A stretch of DNA of 64,000 nucleotides, from the NCBI RefSeq assembly GCF_020215705.1, contig NZ_JAIWNB010000006.1:363338-427337 (forward strand), in the 5' to 3' direction. The notes beneath the pieces are model-generated. The model ran no database searches, was not told the DNA's origin, and worked only from the letters and a program-made list of their open reading frames with translations. The position numbers were made by a program, and so were the translations under genes. The stretch is from Nonomuraea aurantiaca (GTDB lineage Bacteria > Actinomycetota > Actinomycetes > Streptosporangiales > Streptosporangiaceae). Positions 33,294 through 41,708 of the stretch are shown here, piece by piece; the first letter of the stretch is position 1, and every line of letters begins with the position of its first letter.

Positions 33294-34780
33294 CAGGCGG
33301 CTCTCCCATCCATGATCATGTCGAGCACGCGATGCTCGTCGAGCTCTTGGGCGTCGCCCTGGTGGATGACCGTCCCCTCGCGCAGCACCAGCACGCGGTC
33401 GGACAGGCCGAGCACCTCGGGCACCTCGCTAGAGACCAGCAGCACGCCGATGCCCTGGTCGGCCAGCCCGCGGATCACCGCGTACAGTTCGGCCCTGGCC
33501 CCGACGTCCACGCCCCTGGTCGGCTCGTCGAGCAGGAGTAACTTGCGCCCGCCGAGCAGCCAGCGAGCCAGTACGGCCTTCTGCTGGTTGCCGCCGGACA
33601 GCGTCTTGATCGGCCGTTCGGGGTCGGGCGGACGGATGTCGAGCGCCTCTACCAGACGCCGCGCCTCGGCCTTCTCGCGGGCCCGGTCCATCCAGCCGAA
33701 GGTGGCGAACTCCGGCAGGCTGCCCAGGGTGATGTTGGCGGTCACGCTCTGGTCGAGCAGGAGCGCCTGGGCCTTGCGCTCTTCCGGGGCCAGGCCCATG
33801 CCTTGCCGTACGGTGCCGACGACGTCGCCCCGCCGCAGGGTCTTGCCTGACAGCAGGACGCGGCCGGAGGCGCGACGGGCGCCGTAGACCGCCTCCAGGA
33901 TCTCCGAACGGCCGGAGCCGACCAGCCCGGCCAGCCCGACGATCTCACCGGCGCGCACCGAGAACGACACGTCGGCGAAAGCGCCCGGCGAGCCGAGTCC
34001 TTCGACGCGCAGCACCTCCTCGCCCGGGGGCTCGGCGGCGCGGGGCGGGAAGACGTACTCGACGTTGCGGCCGGTCATGAGCGAGACGATCTCGGTGGTC
34101 GGCGTGTCGCGGGCGGGCAGGCCGACGGCGACCGTACGCCCGTCCTTGAGCACGGTGACCCGGTCGCCGATCTCGCGGATCTCCTCCAGCCGGTGCGAGA
34201 TGTAGACGACGGCGACGCCCTGGGCGGTGAGCTCGCGGATGATGCGGAACAGGTTGGCCACCTCGTCGTGGGCCAGCGCGGCCGACGGCTCGTCCATGAT
34301 GATCAGGCGAGCCTCGTGGGAGAGCGCGCGGGCCATCGAGACGACCTGCTTGGCGGCCGGTGCCAGCCGCCCGACCTCGGCCTTCGGCCGGATCTCCGGG
34401 TGGCCGAGCCTGGCCAGCACCGCGGCGGCGGCCCGGTTGGCCGCTCCCCTGTTCACGAAGCCGGCGCGCGCGTGCTCGTGGCCCAGGAAGATGTTCTCCG
34501 CGACGCTGAGCCCGTCGACAAGGTCGAGTTCCTGGTAGATGGTGGCGAAGCCGAGCCTGATGGCGTCGATCGGGCTCCCGGCCCTGACCTGCGCGCCGTT
34601 GAACTCGATCGTGCCCTGGTCTGGCTGGTGCACGCCGGCCAGCACCTTGATGAGCGTCGACTTGCCCGCGCCGTTCTGGCCGAGCAGGCAGTGCACCTCG
34701 CCGGCGCTCACGTCGAGGTCCACCCCGTCGAGCGCGCGCACGCCAGGGAACTGCTTGACGATCCCCCTCATGACCAGCAT
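33293..34780 (-). CDS. Sugar ABC transporter ATP-binding protein (RbsA-like, two ABC domains)
   Basis: A 495-residue protein with two ATPase domains. Domain 1 has Walker A GQNGAGKST (near residue 37) and Walker B LIIMDEPSAAL. Domain 2 lacks a canonical P-loop, as in RbsA (GLVGSGRSE), but keeps LSGGNQQKAVLARWLLG and LLLLDEPTRGVDVG. The start is the ATG at 34780 (MLVMRGIVKQF); the same frame is open for 300 more codons upstream, but that is the wrong frame of the ROK gene. It follows the ROK gene by 11 bases. Confidence 0.95.
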   Translation of the reverse strand: MLVMRGIVKQFPGVRALDGVDLDVSAGEVHCLLGQNGAGKSTLIKVLAGVHQPDQGTIEFNGAQVRAGSPIDAIRLGFATIYQELDLVDGLSVAENIFLGHEHARAGFVNRGAANRAAAAVLARLGHPEIRPKAEVGRLAPAAKQVVSMARALSHEARLIIMDEPSAALAHDEVANLFRIIRELTAQGVAVVYISHRLEEIREIGDRVTVLKDGRTVAVGLPARDTPTTEIVSLMTGRNVEYVFPPRAAEPPGEEVLRVEGLGSPGAFADVSFSVRAGEIVGLAGLVGSGRSEILEAVYGARRASGRVLLSGKTLRRGDVVGTVRQGMGLAPEERKAQALLLDQSVTANITLGSLPEFATFGWMDRAREKAEARRLVEALDIRPPDPERPIKTLSGGNQQKAVLARWLLGGRKLLLLDEPTRGVDVGARAELYAVIRGLADQGIGVLLVSSEVPEVLGLSDRVLVLREGTVIHQGDAQELDEHRVLDMIMDGRAA

Positions 34781-34791
34781 CGGGGTCCCTT

Positions 34792-35949
34792 TCAGGCGTT
34801 GACGATCCGGTTGATGTTCTCGGGTGACAGGTAGTTCTCGATCGCCAGGATCCCGGCGCCCAGCGCGGCGGCGTTGATCCCGGTACGGCTGGGCACGATC
34901 GAGAGGTGATGTGTGGCCAGCGGCAGCGATCTGCGGTAGACGGTCTCCTTGATGCCGGCGAGCAGGTGTTCGTGGACCCGGGACAGCGCGCCGCCGATGA
35001 CGATCACCTCGGGGTTGAAGAAGTTGACCAGGCCGGCGAGCACCTCGCCGATCAGCCGGCCCGCCTCTCTGACCAGCCGGAGCGCCTGCGTGTTGCCCGC
35101 CTGTACCAGCGCCACGACTTCGGCCCCCGACTCGGCGGGCGTGCCGAGCTCGGTCAGCCTCCTGGCGACGGCCGCGCCGCCGGCGACGGCCTCCAGGCAG
35201 GCGCTGTTGCCGCAGCGGCAGCCGGCTTCCTCGTGGCCGGAGACCCGGATGTGGCCGATGTCGCCCGCCGAGCCCTGGGCGCCGCGGTGCAGCTTGCCCT
35301 CGGCCACGATGCCGCAGCCGATGCCGGTGCCGATCTTGACGAACAGCAGGTGGTCGGCGCCGGGGTAGGCGTTGCGGTGCTCGCCGAGCGCCATGACGTT
35401 CACGTCGTTGTCGACGAGTACGGCGCAGCCCGCAAAGTGCTCGGGAATCGGGTAGTCGTTCCATCCCGGCATGATCGGCGGGTTGTTGGGCCGGCCAGTG
35501 GCGAACTCCACCGGCCCCGGCACCCCCATCCCGATCGCCTTGAGCGCGGCCCGCGGATGTCCCGCCTCGGCGAGCAACCCGTCCAGCCGCTCGTCGACGT
35601 GAGCCAGGACCGTCTCCGGCCCCTCGGCGATCAGCAGCGGGTCCTCGCACTCGGCCAGCACGTCGCCCGAGATGTCCATCAGCGCGATCCTGCAATGTGT
35701 GGCGCCCAGGTCGACGCCCGCGAAGGCGTGGTCCGCGGTGTGCAGGCGTAACTGCCGCGGCGGCCGGCCGCCGGTGGACTCGCCGCTCCCGGTCTCGGAG
35801 ACCAGGCCACGCTCGATCAGCGCGTCGACGCGCTGGCTGATCGTGGACCTGGCCAGGCCGGTGAGCCGGGCGAGGTCCGAGCGGGTGGTCGCGGAACCGG
35901 CGCTGATGAGCGTCAGAACGTCACCGGGCGAACCCGGAGCGGAGGTCAT
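34792..35949 (-). CDS. ROK family transcriptional regulator
   Basis: A 385-residue ROK repressor. An N-terminal winged helix (about residues 8-65: ATTRSDLARLTGLARSTISQRVDALIERGLV) precedes a sugar-kinase-like fold: AGVDLGATHCRIALMD, GMGVPGPVEF and the VKIGTGIGCGIV loop. The Zn-binding motif CRCGNSACLE of ROK proteins is complete near residue 245. It is the first gene of the six-gene sugar operon and probably represses it until the imported sugar binds. Confidence 0.92.
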   Translation of the reverse strand: MTSAPGSPGDVLTLISAGSATTRSDLARLTGLARSTISQRVDALIERGLVSETGSGESTGGRPPRQLRLHTADHAFAGVDLGATHCRIALMDISGDVLAECEDPLLIAEGPETVLAHVDERLDGLLAEAGHPRAALKAIGMGVPGPVEFATGRPNNPPIMPGWNDYPIPEHFAGCAVLVDNDVNVMALGEHRNAYPGADHLLFVKIGTGIGCGIVAEGKLHRGAQGSAGDIGHIRVSGHEEAGCRCGNSACLEAVAGGAAVARRLTELGTPAESGAEVVALVQAGNTQALRLVREAGRLIGEVLAGLVNFFNPEVIVIGGALSRVHEHLLAGIKETVYRRSLPLATHHLSIVPSRTGINAAALGAGILAIENYLSPENINRIVNA

Positions 35950-36416
35950 GCGGCGACAATAAGATCACACAAGCGGCAAATCAAGAGTGTTGGCCGCGCA
36001 AACCCTCCCTACTTCCGCCGATAATCAAACAAAGATCTCCGAATTCGGACATAAGGGCGGTTCGGCCCCAGCGAGGTCGCACCGCGCGCCGCCCTGGCGG
36101 CGGCTCGTCGCCGCACGTTCCGGCCGCCGACCCCCAACGCTTCGACGGCCCGCCGCCACACGCCCTGGTGGCCCACCGCCACGCACCCCACCGTCTCGGA
36201 GCGACCTCCCCACGAGAGCGGCACGGCCGCGGAGCATCGGGGCCGGGCAGACCGTCAACATCTGGAGAACCATTAGTGGTCATTCGGTAAGAACTGTGCG
36301 GCGAACGGAGCACCCATTAGGAGGGCGCATATAACGGGTTCCGTGGCGAACACTTCGCTGGAATTCCGGGCGAAATGTCCCATGACCCGAACCGCCATCC
36401 ATACGGGGAGTCCGAA
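35950..36416. other. Intergenic region, divergent promoters
   Basis: 467 bases between the start of the ROK operon and the LPMTG surface protein. The first ~90 bases next to the ROK start are AT-rich (for example GATAATCAAACAAAG) and look like promoter/operator DNA. The middle, 36060-36230, is very G/C-rich with frames on both strands but none with a credible product. I see no gene. Confidence 0.5.
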
Positions 36417-36827
36417 ATGAGAGAAAAAATCACGATACCTATTTTCGTGGCGATGGCCGTGGGAGGTGGGATCGCCTTCGGGACCGCAGGACTGGCGTCC
36501 GCCTCCACGGACAGCCAGGTGGCACCCATGAGCACCGAGAGCCCGCGACCCTATCCGCCGAGGGCCAATGCCGCCGCGACGCCGAGGGCCACCTCGTCGG
36601 CGTCGTCGCACGTCAACATCGACGTCGACGTCGACCCCGAGGAGTTCGACGGGTGGCATCGTCACCATCGGGGCTGTGGCCACGGGTGCCATCGCCACCA
36701 CAGGGAGCTGCCGATGACCGGAGCACCCGTGAAGGCCCTGGCCGCAGCCGGTGCCGGCATGCTCCTGACGGGCACCGCCGGCACGCTGATCGCCATGCGG
36801 CGTCGCCGATCGTACAGCGCGAAGTAA
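36417..36827 (+). CDS. LPXTG-anchored small surface protein, His/Cys-rich
   Basis: A 136-residue secreted protein. The ATG at 36417 has GGGGAG 7 bases upstream. A signal peptide covers residues 1-30 (VAMAVGGGIAFGTAGLASA). A Pro/Ala/Ser region and an acidic strip (NIDVDVDPEEFDGW) follow, then a His/Cys cluster of about 16 residues (HRHHRGCGHGCHRHHR) that could bind metal. The C-terminus is a sortase signal: LPMTG at 98-102, a hydrophobic helix and an Arg tail (MRRRRSYSAK). It would be attached to peptidoglycan. DUF4012 follows 15 bases later, so the two are cotranscribed at the start of the polysaccharide region. Confidence 0.85.
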   Translation: MREKITIPIFVAMAVGGGIAFGTAGLASASTDSQVAPMSTESPRPYPPRANAAATPRATSSASSHVNIDVDVDPEEFDGWHRHHRGCGHGCHRHHRELPMTGAPVKALAAAGAGMLLTGTAGTLIAMRRRRSYSAK

Positions 36828-36842
36828 GTCGCCGATCTCACA

Positions 36843-38627
36843 GTGCGAAGTAAGAGACGCCGAGTCGTCATCGCCGGCCTGCTGGCTCCCGCCGCAGCTC
36901 TCACGCTGGCCGGGGGTTGGGCCGCGCACCTCGCTCTGAGCGTGCGGGACCACCTGCAGGCGACCAGGAACGCGCTGGTCCTGCTGCGCGCGAGCGACCC
37001 CGGCCGGCTGGCCGGGACGCTCGCGGACGCGCGGTGGCACGCGAGCGAGGCCCGCCGACTCACCTCCGGCCCGGACTGGTCGTTGATCGCTCACACTCCC
37101 CTGGTGGGAGAGAGCGCGACGACCATCCGCGGTCTGGCGGAGACCGCCGCGGAGCTGACCGGCGCCCTGACCGACGTGCACCGGGCCGCCGGGCGGCTGA
37201 TCACGGCCGGTGCGTCCGCCAAGGGCGACGGGCCGTCCATGACCGACATGGGCAAGCTGCTGGCCGACCTGGAGTCGGCGGCACCGGTCCTGGACGCCGC
37301 CGCCGACCGGGTCGCTCTGGCGCGCTCCCGCCTGTCCGTTACCCCGGCGGACACGGGCGTGATCGAGCTGGACCAGGCCCGCGTCGCGGCCCTGGAGCAG
37401 GTCGATCGGCTGCACGGCTGGCTGGGCGCCGCGGCCGACGCCGCCGCCCTGCTGCCGCCGATGCTGGGCCATGACGGTCCACGCCGCTACTTCCTGGCGT
37501 TCCAGACGAATGCCGAGGCGCGCGGAACCGGCGGCCTGGTGGGCGCCTTCGGCATTCTGAAAGCCGGGGGCGGCGAAATCGACATTCAGCGGCTCTCCGC
37601 CAACTCCCGCCTCGCGCCGAGTTCGGTGCCGGTCGCCGACAATGGGCCGGCGTTCAGCGCGCGTTACGGGCCGAGCGCGCTTTCCCTGCTCTCCAATTCC
37701 AATCTTTCCCCGCATTTCCCGTACGCCGCGACCACCTGGACCGCGCTCTGGGAGCGGCAGACCGGCCGGCGACTGGACGGTGCCATCGCGACCGACCCGG
37801 TCGGGCTCTCCTACCTGCTGCGGCTGATCGGGCCGGTCACCCTCCCGGGCGGCGAGACGGTGACCGCCGAGAACGTCACCGACCTCACCGAGCGGGCGGC
37901 CTATGTCCGCTACCAGGATCCGGACGAGCGTAAGAAGTACCTCATCACGATCGCCGGCGCCGTCAGCGAGGCGATGATCCGATCCCATCCGGATCTCCGC
38001 ACCTTGATGTCCACCTTGGCGCAGATGGTGGATGAGCGGCGGATCCAGGTGTGGAGCCGCAGGGGCGTCGAGCAGCGCCGCCTGGCGACGACGCCGCTGG
38101 GCGGTGTGCTGTCCCGGGAGCCGGGACCGTTCGCCGGACTGGTGGTCAACAATTCCGGCGGCAACAAGCTCGACTACTACCTCAGGCGCTCGGTCGACTA
38201 TGAGCTGGGCCCCTGCCGTCCCGACGGGCAACGCGTCACGAGGGTGCGGGTCAGTCTCACCAATGACGTGCCGCGCAGGAAGCTGCCCAGGTATGTCACC
38301 AGCCGCCTTGATTCCCCGGACCGCGCCCACGCCGTCGGATCCAACCTGCTGTGGGTGTCGCTGTACACCGGGGTCGGAGCGAGGAACGGCGGCGTGCGGA
38401 TCGACGGGAAGCTCGTGAAGGTCATCAAAGAGGTCGAACGATCCCACCCCGTCTACTCCACCATGCTGGAGCTCGCGCCCCGGCAGTCGAAGACGCTGGA
38501 GTTCCTCCTGCTCGAACCCGCCTCGGACGCGGCGCCGCGGGTGCCCGTGCAGCCGCTGGTCCATCCCCAGCAGACCAGCATCACCCAGGACCATCGGGGC
38601 TGTGCCTTCGAGGCTCCCACCAAATAA
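36843..38627 (+). CDS. DUF4012 domain protein
   Basis: A 594-residue protein with a GTG start at 36843. A Lys/Arg-rich N-terminus and one membrane helix (VVIAGLLAPAAALTLAGGWAA) would anchor it, with the rest outside. The DUF4012 core is clear: PPMLGHDGPRRYFLAFQTNAEARGTGGLVGAFG, FSARYGPS, NSNLSPHFPYAATTWTALWERQTG and GAIATDPVGLSYLLRLIGPV. A long helical section (residues 40-210) precedes it. DUF4012 proteins occur in actinobacterial and firmicute exopolysaccharide clusters and may take part in ligation or attachment; their biochemistry is not known to me. Confidence 0.9.
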   Translation: MRSKRRRVVIAGLLAPAAALTLAGGWAAHLALSVRDHLQATRNALVLLRASDPGRLAGTLADARWHASEARRLTSGPDWSLIAHTPLVGESATTIRGLAETAAELTGALTDVHRAAGRLITAGASAKGDGPSMTDMGKLLADLESAAPVLDAAADRVALARSRLSVTPADTGVIELDQARVAALEQVDRLHGWLGAAADAAALLPPMLGHDGPRRYFLAFQTNAEARGTGGLVGAFGILKAGGGEIDIQRLSANSRLAPSSVPVADNGPAFSARYGPSALSLLSNSNLSPHFPYAATTWTALWERQTGRRLDGAIATDPVGLSYLLRLIGPVTLPGGETVTAENVTDLTERAAYVRYQDPDERKKYLITIAGAVSEAMIRSHPDLRTLMSTLAQMVDERRIQVWSRRGVEQRRLATTPLGGVLSREPGPFAGLVVNNSGGNKLDYYLRRSVDYELGPCRPDGQRVTRVRVSLTNDVPRRKLPRYVTSRLDSPDRAHAVGSNLLWVSLYTGVGARNGGVRIDGKLVKVIKEVERSHPVYSTMLELAPRQSKTLEFLLLEPASDAAPRVPVQPLVHPQQTSITQDHRGCAFEAPTK

Positions 38628-38703
38628 TCGGTATCTGAAGCGAAGGGTAAAGAGCGGCGCGCCGCCAATGGCCGTCTGACCAGGGCGTTCTACCGTCGCG
38701 CTC

Positions 38704-39285
38704 ATGGAAGGTACGCGGGACGCGTCTGGTTTCCACATCCTGTTCGTCTGCACGGGCAACATCTGCCGCTCTCCTCTGGCGGAGCGGCTGACCCGGCCGG
38801 CCCTCGGGCCGGCGTTCCGGGTGACCAGCGCGGGCACCCACGCCGAGCCGGGCATGGAGATGGCCGAGCACACGCGGCGGACGCTGCTTCGCCTCGGTGG
38901 CGATCCCAGCGGCTTCGTCTCCAGCCCGCTGACCACCGAGGTGGTGGCCGCCGCGGACCTCGTGCTGACGGCCGCCTCCGCGCATCGTGCCGAAGTGGTG
39001 ACCAGGCATCTCCAGGCAGCCGGTCGTACCTTCACCATCGTCGAGTTCGGTGCCTTGAGCAGCGCGGTCGAGCCCATGGCGGTCACCCGTCATCGCGATG
39101 CGGTGCAGCGGGCGCACGCGCTGGTCGACGAGGTGCGCAGGCTACGCGGCCTGGTGCCGGTGGACCGGCCCGACATCCTCGACCCCTTCGGCGGCACCCG
39201 ATGGCATCACCGGATGGCGGGACGGAGGATCGCCAGATCGCTCGACGTCCCGCTCCGGCTCCTCACACAGCCGTCGGCGCCTTGA
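38704..39285 (+). CDS. Low-molecular-weight protein tyrosine phosphatase
   Basis: A 193-residue LMW-PTP. The P-loop is FVCTGNICRSPLAERL, with nucleophile Cys16 and Arg22 (C-x5-R). The acidic catalytic loop is in RPDILDPFGG, with the general acid Asp. It is of the Wzb/PtpA type that dephosphorylates the bacterial tyrosine kinase of polysaccharide assembly. Its last 23 bases overlap the end of the convergent kinase gene. Upstream, 38628-38703 holds its promoter. Confidence 0.92.
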   Translation: MEGTRDASGFHILFVCTGNICRSPLAERLTRPALGPAFRVTSAGTHAEPGMEMAEHTRRTLLRLGGDPSGFVSSPLTTEVVAAADLVLTAASAHRAEVVTRHLQAAGRTFTIVEFGALSSAVEPMAVTRHRDAVQRAHALVDEVRRLRGLVPVDRPDILDPFGGTRWHHRMAGRRIARSLDVPLRLLTQPSAP

Positions 39286-40663
39286 CCGCAGCCTTGGCCT
39301 CGGCCTCGGCCTCGGTGTCGGTCTCGTAGCCGTAGCCGTAGCCGTAGCCGTCGTACCGGCTGGCCTTCGCCGGGACGAAGTTCATGACCGTGCCGACGAT
39401 GCGAGCGTTGATCGACGCCAGCAGCTCAATGCCCCGGAGGATGTGCTCCTGCCGGGTCTTGCCGTACCGCGCGACGAGCAGCACTCCGTCGCAGATCGCC
39501 GAGAGCGTCGCGGCGTCGGTCACCGGCAGCAGCGGCGGCGCGTCGACGATCACGATGTCGTAGTCGCCCATGACCTGGTCGATCACCTGGCGCATCCCTC
39601 GTGAGCCGAGCAACTCGCTCGGGTTCGGCGGGATCTGGCCACTCGGCAGCACGAACAGGCGCGGCTCGCCCCAGGGCTGAATCACCTCGTCCAGGCGCGC
39701 CTTGCCGATCAGCACGTCCGTCAGGCCGACCGCGCCCTCGATGCCGAGGTAGGTCGGGATGCGCGGACGACGGAGGTCGCCGTCGATCAGGAGCACCCGC
39801 CACCCCGCCTGGGCAAGGGCGATCGCGAGGTTGGAGGAGGTCGAGGACTTACCCTCGTTCGGCAGGCAGCTGGTGATCACCAGGGATTTGGGCTGCCGGT
39901 CCACGCCGATGAACTGCAGGTTCGTACGGAGTGAGCGGAACGCCTCCGACCTGGACGATCGACCCCCGCTACGGACGATCAGCGGGTGACGCCGAGCGTC
40001 CCGCTCGTACCCGATGATGCCGAGAGTCGAGCTCTTCGAGACCCGCTGCAGCGTGTCGGAGGACTTGATGGTCGTGTCCAGGCGATCACGGAGCACCAGC
40101 GCGGCGACGGCGGCGAGCAGCGAGATCAGTACGGCGAGCACCATGTTGATCACCGGCCTGGGGCTGACCGGCGCCTGAGGGGTCTCCGCCTGGTCCACCA
40201 CCGTGATCTTGATCGCGGGGCGGCTGGCTGGAGTGACCCGCTCGATCTGGTCGATCAGCTGCGTGAACCGCGCCCCCAGGGCGTTGGCCAGATGTGCGGC
40301 GCGGACCGGGTCGCTGTCCGTGACAGTCGCATGGAGCAGGACGGTACCGGGGACGACTTCCGCCGAGATGTTCGCCTGCACACTCCGGATGTCCTCGGGT
40401 GCGGCGATCTGGCTGACCACCCGATGGCTGGACAACAAGGTGGCATAGGACTGGACCCTCTGCGCCGACAGTATTCCCGCTTGGTACGCGGCGGAGAGGC
40501 TGCCCTCCCTGTCTTGGCCGGAGACCAGCATCGAGATCGCCGCGACATACTTCGGCGGCGTGTTCGCGGTGACCACCGCCGCCGCGCCCATCCCGATGGC
40601 CAGCGAGGCGAGGATGAGCAACCAGTTCCTGCGCACGAGCCGCATGTAATAGAGCAGATCCAC
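39263..40663 (-). CDS. Wzz/BY-kinase fusion (polysaccharide tyrosine autokinase)
   Basis: A 466-residue protein combining a chain-length-determinant (Wzz) domain, residues 1-190 with helices at about 14-34 and 168-190, and a cytoplasmic BY-kinase. Walker A is CLPNEGKSSTSS (265-275), Walker A' LLIDGDLRRP (291-300), and Walker B IVIVDAPPLLPVTD. The C-terminal tail is the Tyr-rich cluster (SRYDGYGYGYGYETD) that is autophosphorylated, then a Glu/Ala/Lys end. GTG start. Together with the phosphatase it would control chain length or export of the polysaccharide. Convergent 23-base overlap with the LMW-PTP. Confidence 0.93.
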   Translation of the reverse strand: MDLLYYMRLVRRNWLLILASLAIGMGAAAVVTANTPPKYVAAISMLVSGQDREGSLSAAYQAGILSAQRVQSYATLLSSHRVVSQIAAPEDIRSVQANISAEVVPGTVLLHATVTDSDPVRAAHLANALGARFTQLIDQIERVTPASRPAIKITVVDQAETPQAPVSPRPVINMVLAVLISLLAAVAALVLRDRLDTTIKSSDTLQRVSKSSTLGIIGYERDARRHPLIVRSGGRSSRSEAFRSLRTNLQFIGVDRQPKSLVITSCLPNEGKSSTSSNLAIALAQAGWRVLLIDGDLRRPRIPTYLGIEGAVGLTDVLIGKARLDEVIQPWGEPRLFVLPSGQIPPNPSELLGSRGMRQVIDQVMGDYDIVIVDAPPLLPVTDAATLSAICDGVLLVARYGKTRQEHILRGIELLASINARIVGTVMNFVPAKASRYDGYGYGYGYETDTEAEAEAKAAVKAPTAV

Positions 40664-40667
40664 CGGA

Positions 40668-41708
40668 TCAACGCCGCCTTTCTCGGATTCTTGAACGAGC
40701 CTTGAGGTGCCGGACCGGCGCGTAAACGTTCACGCCCTGCAGCAAGATGAAGACGACGAGCGCGATCCCGCCCGCGGTGACCGCCGCGATGGAAGAAGAG
40801 ACCCAGCCCATGGCCATGGCCAGGTACAGGGCACCAGCGAGCCCTGAGCCCACGCCGAGTGCCGTTGCCGCCAGTCGGGCTCCCAGGCCGATCCTCCGCA
40901 GGCGATGCGACACGTGATCGGTGCCGCCCGACAGCGGCGATCGGCCGGCCCTCATCCGGGAGATGAACACGACTCCGGTATCGATAGTCGCGACAAAGGT
41001 GGGCAGAAGCAGTCCCGCCGCCACCGTGACCGGGCCCTGTCTCATCACCAGGACGACCGCCGAGCACGTGAGGACGAAGCCGATGAACAGCGATCCGGTG
41101 TCTCCCATGAACATCTTCGCGGGCGGCCAGTTGTGCAGGAGGAAACCCAGCGTGGCGCCGGCCAGGGCCACCAGCAGGAGCCCCAGAGCCGGCCATGCCT
41201 GCAAGAAGGCCGTCCCCGCGAGGAAGGCGGCGCTGACCGCGGTGACCGCCCCCAGCGAGCCGTCCATGTTGTCCAGCAGATTGAAGGAGTTGGTCATCAC
41301 GACGATCCACATGACGGTGATCGGGCCGTCCGGCCATCCGCCGGTCACCGTGAGCTGGACCCCGGAGAGCACGACGCCGCTCGCCGCCACCGTCTCCACC
41401 ACCAGTCTGGCGGCCGTCGTCAGCGACTCGAAGTCGTCGATCAGGCCGAGGAGGGCCACCGCCATGCCGGCCAGCAGGATGGCGGTGAGCCGCCGGTCGC
41501 CGGGGCCGACCGCGGCCACCGTGGGGACGATCGTGGCCAGCGCGATCGCGATGCCGCCCAGGTAGGGGGTCGGGCGGGCATGCGTCTTGTGCCCGCCGGG
41601 ATGATCGGTGAGGCCCCACTGAACCGCGAGGCGCTTCAGCGGGATGGCGGCCGTCGCGCTGAACAGACACGCCGCCACACCGGCGGCCAACGCGAGTGCT
41701 CCGTTCAC
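40668..41708 (-). CDS. MraY-family undecaprenyl-phosphate sugar-1-phosphate transferase (WecA/TagO-like)
   Basis: A 346-residue protein with about ten helices. The catalytic motifs are LGLIDDFESL (DD near residue 90), TNSFNLLDNMDG (DxxNLxD, near 140), MGDTGSLFIGF (near 205) and SHRLRRIGLG in the cytoplasmic loop. It transfers a sugar-1-phosphate, probably GlcNAc-1-P, to undecaprenyl phosphate, starting the lipid-linked glycan. GTG start that overlaps the upstream epimerase by four bases (GTGA); the kinase gene starts 4 bases after its stop, so all are in one operon. Confidence 0.92.
   Translation of the reverse strand: MNGALALAAGVAACLFSATAAIPLKRLAVQWGLTDHPGGHKTHARPTPYLGGIAIALATIVPTVAAVGPGDRRLTAILLAGMAVALLGLIDDFESLTTAARLVVETVAASGVVLSGVQLTVTGGWPDGPITVMWIVVMTNSFNLLDNMDGSLGAVTAVSAAFLAGTAFLQAWPALGLLLVALAGATLGFLLHNWPPAKMFMGDTGSLFIGFVLTCSAVVLVMRQGPVTVAAGLLLPTFVATIDTGVVFISRMRAGRSPLSGGTDHVSHRLRRIGLGARLAATALGVGSGLAGALYLAMAMGWVSSSIAAVTAGGIALVVFILLQGVNVYAPVRHLKARSRIRERRR

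Noticed and set aside
31243..33309. A lipoprotein with a very long N-terminal extension
   Set aside because: The extension is the wrong frame of the permease gene. The lipobox signal peptide at 32289 fixes the true start.
33293..35695. A possible fusion of an unknown N-terminal domain with the ABC ATPase
   Set aside because: The extra 300 codons are the wrong frame of the ROK gene; the true start with the normal ATPase N-terminus is at 34780.
36273..39086. A ~940-codon minus-strand open frame
   Set aside because: It runs antisense to the LPMTG, DUF4012 and phosphatase genes, all of which have clear families and starts.
39308..39350. Short repeated GTAGCC and GCCTCG units as a possible repeat array
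   Set aside because: They are the coding repeat for the Tyr-Gly and Glu-Ala tail of the BY-kinase, not an independent element or CRISPR.
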